This document shows, in pieces, positions 9,179-17,540 of a stretch of 64,000 bases of DNA (the first letter of the stretch is position 1; each line of letters begins with the position of its first letter). The translations under genes and the position numbers were made by a program. This stretch comes from Paranoxybacillus vitaminiphilus. GTDB taxonomy: Bacteria; Bacillota; Bacilli; Bacillales; Anoxybacillaceae. The stretch is from positions 248,001 through 312,000 of the forward strand of contig NZ_QLMH01000002.1 of assembly GCF_003259935.1 (NCBI RefSeq). The letters are read 5' to 3'. A model generated the notes under the pieces. The model ran no database searches. It had not been told where the DNA came from and saw only the letters and a list, made by a program, of their open reading frames with translations.

Positions 9179-9274
9179 ATGTCCCGCAAAAAAACACAAA
9201 AGGTTATTGTATACTTAATGCTTGCTTCGATGCTGTTAACGACTGTACTGACAGGCTTAAGCATGTGGATGTAA
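9179..9274 (+). CDS. Prli42-type stressosome-associated membrane miniprotein
   Basis: ATG at 9179 follows GGGGGGAAG with ideal spacing, and the frame ends with TAA after 31 codons. The peptide has a basic head (MSRKKTQKV) and one membrane helix (IVYLMLASMLLTTVLTGLSMWM). Its length, basic head and helix match the Prli42 miniprotein, described in Listeria as a membrane anchor of the stressosome and conserved in Bacillaceae. It is a plus-strand gene in a minus-strand region, between the epimerase gene and yqjB. The family call is from memory of the pattern; no search was run. Confidence 0.75.
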   Translation: MSRKKTQKVIVYLMLASMLLTTVLTGLSMWM

Positions 9275-9324
9275 TCGCATAAATGGATTGTCACTCGAAG
9301 TTCCAAACATTAATCTATATAAAG

Positions 9325-9358
9325 TAAAAAAAGGTGACCTTTGTTCGTCACCTTTTTA
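9325..9358. terminator. Terminator between Prli42 gene and yqjB
   Basis: AAGGTGAC and GTCACCTT form the stem, with A- and T-runs on the two sides, so it can act on both strands. The T-run overlaps the yqjB stop codon. Confidence 0.85.
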
Positions 9359-9860
9359 TTACTCCGTATTGTTCCGCCATCTCTTCAAAAGATTGTCCGC
9401 TCCGTACAATTAATACTTTCGTTCCAAGCGGCACCTGCTCAAACAATGCTTCTACTTGATGATTGTGAAGACGCACACAACCTTGTGTAATATACATGCC
9501 AATTGACTGCGCATTGTTCGTTCCATGTATGCCGTATGTTCGTCCGTCTGTCCCGTTTGCATCAAATCCAATCCAGCGGCTTCCAAGAGGATTGTTCGGT
9601 GCCCCTCCTGGAATATTTTTCTTTCGGTAATAAGGTTGTTTGGCTTTAACGGTGACGGTGAACATTCCTTCCGGCGTTAATTCCGTCGTTAATCCTGTTG
9701 CAACCGGATAAGTAACTTGGATTTTTCCATCATCGATGAACGCAAGCTGATTGGTGCTTTTATTTATAATAATAAATGGATTGCCAAAAAGCGGATTCGC
9801 TCCAAAAAACCAAAGCGGTGATGAAGCAAAAGCAAGAATCGTTGCAAATAAAATCGGCAT
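9348..9860 (-). CDS. yqjB: L,D-transpeptidase (YkuD domain, YqjB-like)
   Basis: The 170-aa protein begins with a hydrophobic stretch (MPILFATILAFASSPLWFF), a signal sequence or anchor. The YkuD catalytic domain follows: INKSTNQLAFIDDGKI, TPEGMFTVTVK, then YGIHGTNN with the catalytic His and ITQGCVRLHN with the nucleophile Cys and Arg. The usual motif has Ser before GC; here it is QGC. These enzymes make 3-3 cross-links or attach to peptidoglycan outside the membrane. There is no LysM domain, unlike YkuD itself. Confidence 0.85.
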   Translation of the reverse strand: MPILFATILAFASSPLWFFGANPLFGNPFIIINKSTNQLAFIDDGKIQVTYPVATGLTTELTPEGMFTVTVKAKQPYYRKKNIPGGAPNNPLGSRWIGFDANGTDGRTYGIHGTNNAQSIGMYITQGCVRLHNHQVEALFEQVPLGTKVLIVRSGQSFEEMAEQYGVIKR

Positions 9861-9936
9861 ATAACCACCCTTTGCTTTCTTTATTTTTTATATTGTGAAG
9901 CAAAAGGGATTTTTGCATACATTGATTATTCAGGGC

Positions 9937-10932
9937 TTATGAACCTCTCCCACCTACACGTTGTTTAGAGGCGGGAGACTCCTCGGGGAACATGTTAAAT
10001 TGGCTTTTAATGATCAAATATTGTTCCATCTCTTTAACGAAATGAAGCAAAGCAGCTCTTTCTTCAAATTCCTCCCGCGTTTTCGGCAGTTCCATCACTT
10101 CAAAACGCTTTTTCATCTCCCGAAGCTGTTGAATAAATTTATCTGCCGTATTCCCTGGATGAATCGCATCGCTCAATTTATCGATAAAATCAGCAACCAT
10201 GTTTCGCTGCTCAACCGTATATGTGATGGACGTGACAAGCGGCAAAAGCCGTTCAATCATTTCAAATTGCTTTTCACGCATGCAAAAATAACGATAATAA
10301 TAATCTTCACTTCGCAATAAACGATTTTCCACATTTCGCAATGCTAACGTTTTTGCTTTTTGCAGCAAATCTGCCGTAAGCACCAGCTCTTTACCGTCCC
10401 AGTCACTTTCATTTGTCCGCAAATATTTCACAATTTCCTTAAAAATAATACGGAATAAATCTTCAATTGCCTGCTGGTACTGTTTTAACTGCTTTTCCGC
10501 ACTCGGCATGTACATGTTGACAAGCAATGCTACACCAATACCAATGACAATGAGCAACAATTCATTTAATACAAGCGGAACTGTAAATTGTTGGGCGGCA
10601 TAAAAATGCAGAAAAATGACAGAGCTTGTGGCAATGCCCTCAGTCACCTTTAATATTACCGTTGTCGGAATAAAGAAAAGCAATAACAAACCAATTGAGA
10701 CAGGATGATAGCCAATCCCTTCAAATACGAGAAATGAAAACAATATCGCAAGCGAGCAGGCGATAAAGCGCGCCCAAGCAACAGATAACGATTTCTTTTT
10801 TGTCACTTGAATCGACAGTAGCGTAATAATTCCCGCTGAAACAAAATAATCAAGCCCCAAATATTGGGCAATACTAATGGAGATCGTTGTACCAATCGCC
10901 GTTTTGATTGTGCGGTAACCGATTTTAAACAT
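9937..10932 (-). CDS. yqjA: Aromatic acid exporter family (FUSC-like) membrane protein YqjA
   Basis: The 331-aa protein has about four to five membrane helices in residues 1-145 (including FIACSLAILFSFLVFEGIGY and LLLLFFIPTTVIL). A long soluble helical domain follows, as in the YqjA/DUF939 family related to FUSC exporters. Transport of aromatic acids is a family-level inference. The last ~12 residues (PASKQRVGGRGS) are encoded by a short inverted repeat at 9946-9982 and look like a late addition. Confidence 0.82.
   Translation of the reverse strand: MFKIGYRTIKTAIGTTISISIAQYLGLDYFVSAGIITLLSIQVTKKKSLSVAWARFIACSLAILFSFLVFEGIGYHPVSIGLLLLFFIPTTVILKVTEGIATSSVIFLHFYAAQQFTVPLVLNELLLIVIGIGVALLVNMYMPSAEKQLKQYQQAIEDLFRIIFKEIVKYLRTNESDWDGKELVLTADLLQKAKTLALRNVENRLLRSEDYYYRYFCMREKQFEMIERLLPLVTSITYTVEQRNMVADFIDKLSDAIHPGNTADKFIQQLREMKKRFEVMELPKTREEFEERAALLHFVKEMEQYLIIKSQFNMFPEESPASKQRVGGRGS
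9946..9982. repeat. REP-like hairpin inside the 3' end of yqjA
   Basis: CTCTCCCACCTA and TAGAGGCGGGAG pair with a short loop. A similar sequence (TCCCACCTCTACATGCGGGA) lies at 51474-51493, and a half copy (CTCCCACCTACAC) near 39147. Such hairpins often mark ends of IS200/IS605-like elements or REP sequences. Confidence 0.5.
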
Positions 10933-10995
10933 AATTAAGCCCCTTTAAAATATGTAAAGTTAGCTAAAAACTTTTACCATTGTACATAAGTATTA

Positions 10996-11151
10996 TTAAA
11001 GTTGACTTAAAACAAAACGAAAGACTGAAAACAACATCAAAGGATATTTCTGAACTTTATCGTAAGCATCGGTCATATCGCGTTTTATGTACCCGTAAAT
11101 GATAAATCTATCGTATGTATAGAGAAACGATAAAGCGATTGTCTTCAGCAA
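10996..11151 (-). CDS. Small hypothetical protein (about 51 aa)
   Basis: A short minus-strand frame ends at TAA (10996-10998). The best start is TTG at 11151, six bases after AAAGGTGG; an ATG two codons upstream (11157) abuts that site directly. The sequence upstream contains TATAATAAAGG, a plausible -10 region. The peptide has aromatic-rich ends (LSFLYTYDRFIIYGYIKRD and LMLFSVFRFVLSQL) around a charged middle (MTDAYDKVQKYP). No family was recognised. Confidence 0.4.
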   Translation of the reverse strand: MLKTIALSFLYTYDRFIIYGYIKRDMTDAYDKVQKYPLMLFSVFRFVLSQL

Positions 11152-11236
11152 AAACATCCACCTTTATTATACAAATAATATGCTCATTTTTTACAGCCAC
11201 CCCATGGGTGATTGAACAGAAGTTTATAAAATAAAG

Positions 11237-11342
11237 AAAGAGGATGACCGATATGTCTGACCTCACACACAACCAACCATATATATTCTGTCCTATATAT
11301 GATGGTTGCGGGGTCTGACACTACTTTTAGGCCAGCCTCCTT
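11237..11342. repeat. Full copy of the intergenic palindromic repeat family
   Basis: The outer arms are AGAGGATGACC and GGCCAGCCTCCTT. Inside are TGTCTGACCTCACAC, CAACCATATATA, TATATGATGGTTGCG and GGGTCTGACAC. It lies directly downstream of artR (stop at 11351), so it may also end the art operon. Confidence 0.82.
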
Positions 11343-11350
11343 ATGATTTT

Positions 11351-12073
11351 TTAAAGCATTTTTTCAAGAAATTCCTGCGCCCGCTTGCTTTTCGGCGCGG
11401 CGAAAAATTCACTTGGCGGCGCGTCTTCCACAAGCTGTCCCCCGTCTAAAAACAACACGCGATCAGCAACTTCGCGGGCAAATCCCATTTCATGCGTGAC
11501 GATCGCCATCGTCATTCCCGTATGGGCAAGCGATTTCATCACCTCTAATACTTCTTTTACCATTTCTGGGTCTAACGCTGACGTTGGTTCATCAAATAGC
11601 ATTACCTCTGGAGACATCGCGAGGGCACGCGCGATCGCGACGCGCTGTTTTTGTCCGCCGGATAAACGGTTTGGATATTCATTGGCTTTTTCCGCTAATC
11701 CAACTTTACGAAGCAGTTCCATTCCTTTTGCTTCCGCTTCCGCCTTCGCGATACCTTTTACTTTCATCGGCGCATAAGTTAAGTTTTCCAAAACGGTCAT
11801 ATGCGGGAATAAATGAAAGTGCTGAAATACCATGCCGACATTTTGGCGCACTTTCATAATGTCTGTTTTGCGATTCGTAATTTCTTGATCGCCAATCCAT
11901 ATTTTCCCCTTCGTTGGTTCTTCCAAAAGATTGAGGCAGCGCAAAAATGTCGATTTTCCAGAACCTGAAGGACCAATAATCGCGACGACTTCACCTTGTG
12001 CGATCGTTGTTGTAATCCCCTTTAACACCTGTAACTTACCAAATGATTTATGAAGGTCTACTACTTTAATCAC
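11351..12073 (-). CDS. artR: Amino-acid (arginine-type) ABC transporter ATP-binding protein
   Basis: The 240-aa ATPase has Walker [10 protein letters not shown] (residues ~34-42), the Q-loop in [16 protein letters not shown], signature LSGGQKQRV, Walker [15 protein letters not shown] and switch His in VTHEMGF. It powers uptake together with ArtQ and ArtP. It overlaps artQ by 8 bp, so the pair is translationally coupled. The arginine specificity comes from synteny with B. subtilis yqiXYZ; polar amino acids in general remain possible. Confidence 0.9.
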   Translation of the reverse strand: MIKVVDLHKSFGKLQVLKGITTTIAQGEVVAIIGPSGSGKSTFLRCLNLLEEPTKGKIWIGDQEITNRKTDIMKVRQNVGMVFQHFHLFPHMTVLENLTYAPMKVKGIAKAEAEAKGMELLRKVGLAEKANEYPNRLSGGQKQRVAIARALAMSPEVMLFDEPTSALDPEMVKEVLEVMKSLAHTGMTMAIVTHEMGFAREVADRVLFLDGGQLVEDAPPSEFFAAPKSKRAQEFLEKML

Positions 12074-12737
12074 TTTTTCTCATTCTCCCTTCAACTGCTT
12101 TGCCAAGCAGTGTTAGGATCATTACTAATATATAATAAATAACCCCTGCGATAAGCAACGGTTCAAAAAAAGCATATTTTTCCCCACCGACAATATAGGC
12201 GCGGCGCATAATATCCATCGCACCGATGACAGTGACGACTGCTGATTCTTTCGTTAACGTAATAAATTCATTCACTAACGCGGGTAAAATATTTTTAAAC
12301 GCCTGAGGAAGAATAATATCACGCATCATCGATTTATATGGAATGCCTAATGCCATTGCCGCTTCCCTCTGTCCTTTATCAACCGCCATAATTCCTGCGC
12401 GAATAATTTCGGAAATGTAAGCCGCAGAGTTTAAGCCAAAGGCAATCACCGCTGCTGGAAACGCTTCAATTTCAAAGCCGATAATTTGCGGCAATCCAAA
12501 ATAAATGATCATAAGTTGCAGCACGAGCGGCGTACCGCGAAATACCGATGTATACGCATCGGCAAACCATGTTAATACTTTCATTCTGCCGATCTTAAAC
12601 AACGCTAAAATAACGCCGAGCGCAAATCCTAACAATGCTGCTAAGGCTACAATTTTTAACGTCACCAATACCCCTTCTAAAATAAACGGGATTGACGGCA
12701 CAAATTGCGAGAAATTTAAATTCACGCCAAAACCCAT
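12066..12737 (-). CDS. artQ: Amino-acid ABC transporter permease
   Basis: The 223-aa HisM-type permease has about five membrane helices. The ABC coupling EAA motif appears as [31 protein letters not shown] (near residue 140), the contact site for Art[14 protein letters not shown] near residue 65 is the family's conserved loop. It is separated from artP by a 229-bp insertion-rich spacer (12738-12966) that carries nested repeats, so artP may be less tightly coupled to it than usual. Confidence 0.9.
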   Translation of the reverse strand: MGFGVNLNFSQFVPSIPFILEGVLVTLKIVALAALLGFALGVILALFKIGRMKVLTWFADAYTSVFRGTPLVLQLMIIYFGLPQIIGFEIEAFPAAVIAFGLNSAAYISEIIRAGIMAVDKGQREAAMALGIPYKSMMRDIILPQAFKNILPALVNEFITLTKESAVVTVIGAMDIMRRAYIVGGEKYAFFEPLLIAGVIYYILVMILTLLGKAVEGRMRKSD

Positions 12738-12761
12738 CCTTCCTCATGAATAGTGAAAAAC

Positions 12762-12956
12762 GGGGCTGACCGATAAGTGTCTGACCTCACGTACATTCAC
12801 AATAAAGCTGTCTCATCATGGTCTGACCTCACGCGTGTTTCACAATATATCGTTCATTTATGCAACATGATGTCCCATATATTGTGTTGCGGGGTCTGAC
12901 ACTTGGTTTTTGAGACAGCCTCTGTAGGTCTGACACTTAGCTTTTAGGTCAGCCTC
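12762..12956. repeat. Palindromic repeat with a second copy nested inside it
   Basis: The outer left arm runs from GGGGCTGACC through AAGTGTCTGACCTCACG to about 12800. The outer right arm is TAGGTCTGACACTTAGC...GGTCAGCCTC (about 12924-12956). Between them lies a complete second copy (about 12803-12923): AGCTGTCTCA, GGTCTGACCTCACGCG, CACAATATAT, ATATTGTGTTGCG, GGGTCTGACACTTGG, TGAGACAGCCTC. One copy has therefore landed inside another. It sits between artP and artQ. Confidence 0.8.
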
Positions 12957-12966
12957 GCAGCCCTTA

Positions 12967-13758
12967 TTATTGCTGGTCAAACCATTTTTTAATGAGCTTG
13001 TCCACTTCACCGTTTTTCATTTTTTCTTGTAAGACTTTGTTAAACTCATCCCTTAATTTGCTTCCTTTCGGGAACGCGATCGCTGAACCAGCTTCCTCTT
13101 CATTGGTTGGAATTGTATTTCCTTCTAACTTGCCGTTGCTGTTTTTAATATATCCTTTCGCAACTGTATCTTCGATAATCGCCGCATCAAAACGTCCTGC
13201 CTGAATTTCTTGAATAAGTTCCGGAATGCGGTTGCGGCTTTCAATTTTCATCTCAATGGTTTTCGCCAATTCTTTTGCTTCTCCTTCTTGAATAGATCCT
13301 GTTTGTACACCAACTGTTTTACCTTTTAAATCCTCTACCGTCTTAATGCCGCTTCCTTTTTTCGTTACAATCATATTTTTTGCCACATAATACACGTCAG
13401 AGAAATCAACGTTTTTCTTGCGATCTTCCGTTGGCGTCATTCCCGCTAAGACGAAATCTACTTTTCCTGATTGCAAGGCTGGAATAAGACCTGTGAAATC
13501 CATGTCAACAATTTCAAATTCATAACCCAATTCTTCTGTGATCATTTTCGCCAAATCGATATCAAATCCAACAATTTCGTCACCTTTTGCTGTATCTATG
13601 TACTCAAAAGGAGCATAGTCAGCGGAAGTCCCCATTTTTAACACTTTCTTTTCTTCTCCGCCGCTCTGTTTTTCCGATGACTTTTCTGAAGTGCCGCAAG
13701 CAGAAAGTAAGCCAATTAATAGAATGCTAGATAACAATAGTGAAAACCACTTTTTCAT
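12967..13758 (-). CDS. artP: Amino-acid ABC transporter substrate-binding lipoprotein
   Basis: The 263-aa product has a lipoprotein signal ending in the lipobox LLSAC (Cys21), followed by a Ser/Glu/Lys-rich linker. The type-3 periplasmic-binding fold follows: LKMGTSADYAPFEYID, VGFDIDLAKMITEELGY, VDFVLAGMTPTEDRKKNVDFSDVYY and GKTVGVQTGSIQE. It captures a polar amino acid outside the membrane and hands it to ArtQR. Arginine is inferred from synteny. It is the first gene of the operon; 13759-14077 should hold the promoter. Confidence 0.92.
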   Translation of the reverse strand: MKKWFSLLLSSILLIGLLSACGTSEKSSEKQSGGEEKKVLKMGTSADYAPFEYIDTAKGDEIVGFDIDLAKMITEELGYEFEIVDMDFTGLIPALQSGKVDFVLAGMTPTEDRKKNVDFSDVYYVAKNMIVTKKGSGIKTVEDLKGKTVGVQTGSIQEGEAKELAKTIEMKIESRNRIPELIQEIQAGRFDAAIIEDTVAKGYIKNSNGKLEGNTIPTNEEEAGSAIAFPKGSKLRDEFNKVLQEKMKNGEVDKLIKKWFDQQ

Positions 13759-14049
13759 TACTTATTATCCCCTTTCTTATTTTCTTAAAATTTTAAATAA
13801 TTTTAATAATATTATGAAATAGGTTTTTACGTATTGCAATCATTATTTTTAAATGAAGAATATATATTCTATGAGTTGTATATTAACACGTTTATTTATA
13901 AATATGCAACATCTTTTTTAATTATAAAATTTATTTTTTTGTTTTCTGAAAATAGTAACTCACTTTTTCAAAAAATAACAATGCTTATGTCTCAACGTTT
14001 TTGACCAGTTGCATATGCTTGTTAACCTCTCTCATTACTTTATAAAAAA
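13759..14049. promoter_or_regulatory. AT-rich artP upstream region with two palindromes
   Basis: The perfect palindromes AGAATATATATTCT (13857-13870) and TATTTATAAATA (13893-13904) lie about 100-145 bp upstream of artP. They resemble the AT-rich, TGAAT/ATTCA-type ARG boxes bound by AhrC/ArgR, whose gene is at 41 kb. That would fit an arginine importer, but the match is loose. Confidence 0.3.
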
Positions 14050-14081
14050 TAGAGACTGACTCAAAATGAGACAGTCTCTAT
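14050..14081 (-). terminator. Terminator after brxB
   Basis: AGAGACTG and CAGTCTCT pair, followed on the minus strand by ATTTTTTAT. It directly follows the brxB stop. Confidence 0.85.
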
Positions 14082-14515
14082 ACTTCATCGCAATATGTTT
14101 CGAACGCCGCTTGTAATTTTTGAATGACTTCAACCGGTTCATGTCCTTCAATTTCATGACGCTCAATCATTGTGCAAATTTTTCCGTCTTTTAACAGCGC
14201 AAATGACGGGGAAGATGGCGGATAACCTTCAAAATACTCTCTTGCTCTTGCCGTTGCTTCTTTATCTTGTCCGGCAAAAACCGTAACAAGATAATCCGGA
14301 CGCTTATCGTAATGAATCGCGTGAGCCGCCGCTGGACGAGCAATGCCGCCGGCACAGCCGCATACAGAGTTCACCATCACAAGCGTTGTCCCTTTTCTTG
14401 TTAATGCTTTATCCACCTCTTCTGGGGTGCGCAATTCTTCATAGCCCGCTTCAACCATTTCTTTGCGCGCCTGCTCGACAACATCATTCATAAAAAATTG
14501 AAAGTTAAATTGCAT
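14078..14515 (-). CDS. brxB: Bacilliredoxin BrxB (YqiW)
   Basis: The 145-aa thioredoxin-like protein has the signature [16 protein letters not shown] near residue 50 (CGC active site), [15 protein letters not shown] and [16 protein letters not shown]. It belongs to the BrxA/BrxB family, which removes bacillithiol from S-bacillithiolated proteins in the cytoplasm. The length matches the family. The gene stands alone with its own terminator; in B. subtilis it lies between the art and bkd regions, as here. Confidence 0.93.
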   Translation of the reverse strand: MQFNFQFFMNDVVEQARKEMVEAGYEELRTPEEVDKALTRKGTTLVMVNSVCGCAGGIARPAAAHAIHYDKRPDYLVTVFAGQDKEATARAREYFEGYPPSSPSFALLKDGKICTMIERHEIEGHEPVEVIQKLQAAFETYCDEV

Positions 14516-14866
14516 ATGATTCGCTCCTTCTTTTTTTTTTCATCATACCAATAAGATGAGCATTGTTTCAATTAATATGACATGCTTAAACTTTTGGCTT
14601 GATGTCAAAACATTGGTCTAAAACCCAAAAGAGTATATTTTTTGTATATTTTATTGTTTATTTCGGATCAAGTACAGAAATATTTGTAAGTTGGGATTTG
14701 TACTGTGTGAAAAGGGTTTAACTAACAGGGGACATTAATGGAATCAAAAAGTAAGCAACATATTGTGCGGCAATCATAAAGTCGTTTAAAGGTAATTGCA
14801 CCAAAACAGCAATAATCGCACAGAATCAATTATTTTGTAGTGTACTTTCGCTTTTCGTGAACAATT
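14516..14866. other. Intergenic upstream of brxB, no recognised gene
   Basis: The AT-rich divergent region holds the brxB promoter. A 13-codon frame (MESKSKQHIVRQS, ATG near 14738) follows AGGGGACATTA but resembles nothing known. Confidence 0.4.
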
Positions 14867-14897
14867 TTCAATACCCGTAGAATAGAAAACATACATG
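14867..14897 (+). promoter_or_regulatory. Candidate sigma-E-type sporulation promoter
   Basis: AATA (-35 core ATA at 14871-14873) and CATACATG (-10, 14890-14897) are separated by exactly 16 bases. That is the spacing of mother-cell sigma-E promoters (ATA, 16, CATACANT). The -35 flanks and the last -10 base differ from consensus. The small ORFs at 14946 and 15002 lie downstream. Confidence 0.4.
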
Positions 14898-14945
14898 AAT
14901 GAACATGATATGAATGTCAATTATTTTTTGAAAGGAGTGTTAAAC

Positions 14946-15014
14946 ATGGCTGATATGAAAGTAATGGTGAATGCTGTTTGGGGATGGTGGAATAAAAGGG
15001 AATGGAACGCGTAA
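14946..15014 (+). CDS. 22-aa Trp-rich peptide, function unknown
   Basis: ATG follows GAAAGGAGTG with 5-6-base spacing, one of the better ribosome-binding sites in the region. The peptide is MADMKVMVNAVWGWWNKREW plus NA; four of its 22 residues are Trp. Its end overlaps the start of the 42-aa frame at 15002 in another reading frame. Either the two are coupled, or they are one gene split by a frameshift. No family was recognised. Confidence 0.45.
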   Translation: MADMKVMVNAVWGWWNKREWNA

Positions 15015-15130
15015 AACAGAGCATGATTGAATTCATAAAGGGGATTATTGAAAATATAAACCAAATGATCGTGGCATTAGTTGAATTTGATTATGAAAAA
15101 GCTTACGAAGAAATGAACAAAAAAAAATAA
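15002..15130 (+). CDS. 42-aa small helical protein, function unknown
   Basis: The frame starts at ATG 15002 inside the previous gene's end. The peptide is amphipathic: ERVKQSMIEFIKGIIENINQ, then MIVALVEFDYEKAYEEMNKKK. The nearest purine-rich stretch (AAAGGG) is only a base or two from the ATG, so translation may depend on the upstream gene. The charge and hydrophobic periodicity suggest a real peptide. A bidirectional terminator follows at 15183-15216. Confidence 0.45.
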   Translation: MERVKQSMIEFIKGIIENINQMIVALVEFDYEKAYEEMNKKK

Positions 15131-15182
15131 TTATGTAAACTCAATTGAGAATGTAAAAAGAAGAAGTTCGCTACATCTATTG

Positions 15183-15216
15183 TGAAAGATAGGCTTACCG
15201 CCTATCTTTTCTTTCA
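15183..15216. terminator. Bidirectional terminator
   Basis: AAAGATAGGC and GCCTATCTTT form a 10-bp stem with a 5-base loop. It lies between the small plus-strand genes and the convergent gene ending at 15222. Confidence 0.85.
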
Positions 15217-15221
15217 GTATA

Positions 15222-15767
15222 TCAGTACGATTTGATTTTTGCTTCAAATTGTCTAAGCGTTAATTGATTTAGCTCTGGAAGACCTTCTTCTTCCAAGGAA
15301 ATTGTTTTTCCTTCGTAAACAGGGTAGACTCCTTGCCATCCCCCGACAATGGTATAAAATTCTGTTCCTGAAACAGGTTTTAGAAAGCAAACATATCGTC
15401 CCTCAGCCATCGGTCCTGGATAAACTTTGTTGATAGGATTTAAAGGAGCAGGAAGAGGTTCAATACCGGTTGATAACACGTTAATGATTTTGCCACCGGC
15501 TCCTTTTAAATATTTGTCGACATGAAAGCTTTGTACAAAATTGACGAGCTGACCGTCTTGTACAGATTTGTCCAACGGCTGTTTCTGATGTGAAGTATCG
15601 AACCAGCCATAAGCAATGAATGTTGAGCTGCTTACTAAATCCTTTATGTTTGCGGCACGCTTAATATTTACCACTTGTTTTGGAATGGCATTATTATGCG
15701 CCTCAACAGGTAAATGAAACATAAATAGCAAACATATACAGATTAAAAACTTAGACCATACTTTCAT
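15222..15767 (-). CDS. Secreted protein of unknown function
   Basis: The 181-aa product has a clear signal peptide: KVWSKF, then LICICLLFMFHLPVEAH with a likely cut after VEA. The mature part has YVCFLKPVSG and VGGWQGVYPVYEGK, and resembles short secreted Bacillaceae proteins of unknown role. No catalytic motif or membrane anchor is visible. It stands alone, flanked by repeats, and may be an accessory gene. The ATG follows TGAGGTGATTG. Confidence 0.65.
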   Translation of the reverse strand: MKVWSKFLICICLLFMFHLPVEAHNNAIPKQVVNIKRAANIKDLVSSSTFIAYGWFDTSHQKQPLDKSVQDGQLVNFVQSFHVDKYLKGAGGKIINVLSTGIEPLPAPLNPINKVYPGPMAEGRYVCFLKPVSGTEFYTIVGGWQGVYPVYEGKTISLEEEGLPELNQLTLRQFEAKIKSY

Positions 15768-16013
15768 TCAATCACCTCATCATATCTCTTTGTTGAGCGT
15801 TACTATTGTTTAACAATTTTTCTTTTTTTATGTGACCGTTTTGTACATATTTCCTTTTCCCTCATCAGCAAAGTTGTTTTTTTTCATTTTTACACCTGTA
15901 AGGAAAAACAAATTTGCACAGTTTAATAGGCATCACTCCGCAATCTATTTGGCCTTCACGCCGATGGCTTAACGTAGGATTTTTTTATGGTGGCAGTCCC
16001 CCAAATAAAGATC

Positions 16014-16039
16014 TTCAACAATCGGGGGCGATTGTTGAA
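16014..16039. repeat. Perfect 11-bp inverted repeat, GGGG loop
   Basis: TTCAACAATCG and CGATTGTTGAA flank a 4-base G loop. No T-run follows on either side, so it is not a standard terminator. Such hairpins occur near ends of insertion sequences. Confidence 0.6.
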
Positions 16040-16106
16040 TAAGCATCTATTAAACGGCTTTGTTATTTAGCTTTTAAGGTGAATATTCTTTGTCAGTAAA
16101 AAATAA

Positions 16107-16320
16107 AGGTCTGACCTCACGCGTATTTCACAATATATCGTTCATTTATCTAATATGATATCGTATATATGGTCTGCTTTTTATACGAAAATGTCCCATA
16201 GTTATGTCCCCAAAAAAGAAAACGGCCTGTGATATGCCTAATCATTAAGCAAGTCACAGACCCGTCCATTTTCATTTATCGTGGTGGCTGGTAAGTCATG
16301 GACGTTTGAGGCAGCCTCTG
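16107..16320. repeat. Degenerate, interrupted copy of the palindromic family
   Basis: The left arm is intact (GGTCTGACCTCACGCG, CACAATATATCG at 16109-16141). The right end remains only as TGAGGCAGCCTC (16308-16319). About 130 bp of unrelated sequence lies between. Confidence 0.65.
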
Positions 16321-16415
16321 TTTTAACTTTATTCTCTTTCTGCACATATGAAAACATGACTAATCTATGATTCCCTTTATTTTTTAGGATTTTTAGATTT
16401 TACATCTTGATAAAT

Positions 16416-17540
16416 TTATTCAGACGCTTTTTTGTTTTCATAAATCTGCAATAGCTCTTGTACGGCTTTCGTTACAGAGAGCGTGCCGGAGATTACATTG
16501 TTTTCAATTATCGGCAGCTTTTCTTTAATTTGTGGATGCGAGAAAAAGCTTGTTTCAAGATAATCTTTAATCATCGAGTAAATCCAGTCTTTCAGCTGAT
16601 TGCGCCGGCGCATTTCAAACACGCCTGACTTTTTCGTCGTTTCTACAAACTGCTCAACAACTTGCCAAATTTCCGGAATTCCTTCGCCCAGCAATGCGGA
16701 GCATGTATAAGCTTTTGTTTCCCACCCTGGCGTTGCCGGACGCAAATAGTGAAGAAACTGATTATATTCTTCTTTTGCCGCCAAAGCTTTTGGTTTATTA
16801 TCTCCGTCTGCTTTATTAATCACAACGGCATCGGTCAGCTCCATAATTCCTTTTTTCATCCCTTGCAGTTCGTCTCCTGCCCCTGTCAGCGCAAGAAGCA
16901 TAAAGAAATCAACCATGCTGCGGACAACGAATTCGCTTTGACCGACACCAACCGTTTCAATCAAAATGACATCGTAGCCTGCGGCTTCACATAAAAGCAT
17001 CGTTTCCCGCGTTTTGCGATGAACGCCGCCAAGTGTGCCGCCGGATGGAGATGGGCGGATAAATGCCCGCGGGTCGCGCGACAAATTTTCCATCCGCGTT
17101 TTGTCGCCAAGAATGCTCCCGCCTGTAATGGAGCTGCTCGGGTCGACCGCAAGAACGGCAACGCGATGGCCGTTCTCGCATAAAAATTTTCCGAATGCTT
17201 CGATAAACGTGCTTTTTCCCGCACCGGGCACGCCGGTAATCCCGATGCGAATCGATTTGCCGACATGCGGCAGCAACGCGTTTAAAATTTGCTGCGCCAT
17301 TTCCATATGTTTGGCGGCATTGCTTTCGACAAGGGTGATCGCCTGCGCTAAAATCGTACGGTCGTTGCTGAGCACCCCTTCAACATATTCGGCAACAGAC
17401 CGTTCTCTCCTTTTGACAAACCGTCTTCTATCAGATGGGGGAGCAGAGGATTCATCATTTTTTTTTACATACGTTGTCGCAAACTCTTTTGACTCTTCTT
17501 CCGGAACCCACTCAGGGCGGTATGTTCGCTCATTGTTCAT
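16416..17540 (-). CDS. meaB: Methylmalonyl-CoA mutase-associated GTPase MeaB
   Basis: The 374-aa G3E P-loop GTPase has Walker [11 protein letters not shown] near residue 103, [22 protein letters not shown] near 130 with the switch I Asp, [10 protein letters not shown] near 195 (switch II) and NKAD near 240 for guanine. The C-terminal helices support dimerisation. MeaB gates cofactor loading and protects adenosylcobalamin-dependent mutase. It overlaps mutB by ATGA at 17537-17540, so it is the third gene of mutA-mutB-meaB. The first ~45 residues are charged and variable. Confidence 0.93.
   Translation of the reverse strand: MNNERTYRPEWVPEEESKEFATTYVKKNDESSAPPSDRRRFVKRRERSVAEYVEGVLSNDRTILAQAITLVESNAAKHMEMAQQILNALLPHVGKSIRIGITGVPGAGKSTFIEAFGKFLCENGHRVAVLAVDPSSSITGGSILGDKTRMENLSRDPRAFIRPSPSGGTLGGVHRKTRETMLLCEAAGYDVILIETVGVGQSEFVVRSMVDFFMLLALTGAGDELQGMKKGIMELTDAVVINKADGDNKPKALAAKEEYNQFLHYLRPATPGWETKAYTCSALLGEGIPEIWQVVEQFVETTKKSGVFEMRRRNQLKDWIYSMIKDYLETSFFSHPQIKEKLPIIENNVISGTLSVTKAVQELLQIYENKKASE

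Larger units (their letters stand above)
15768..16415. other. Repeat-rich gap between the secreted protein gene and meaB
   Basis: This 648-bp stretch has no open frame of note. It holds an 11-bp perfect hairpin (16014-16039), a degenerate copy of the palindromic family (16107-16320) and a further hairpin with CTGTGA/TCACAG near 16228-16260. It looks like a site of repeated insertion and decay. Confidence 0.6.
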
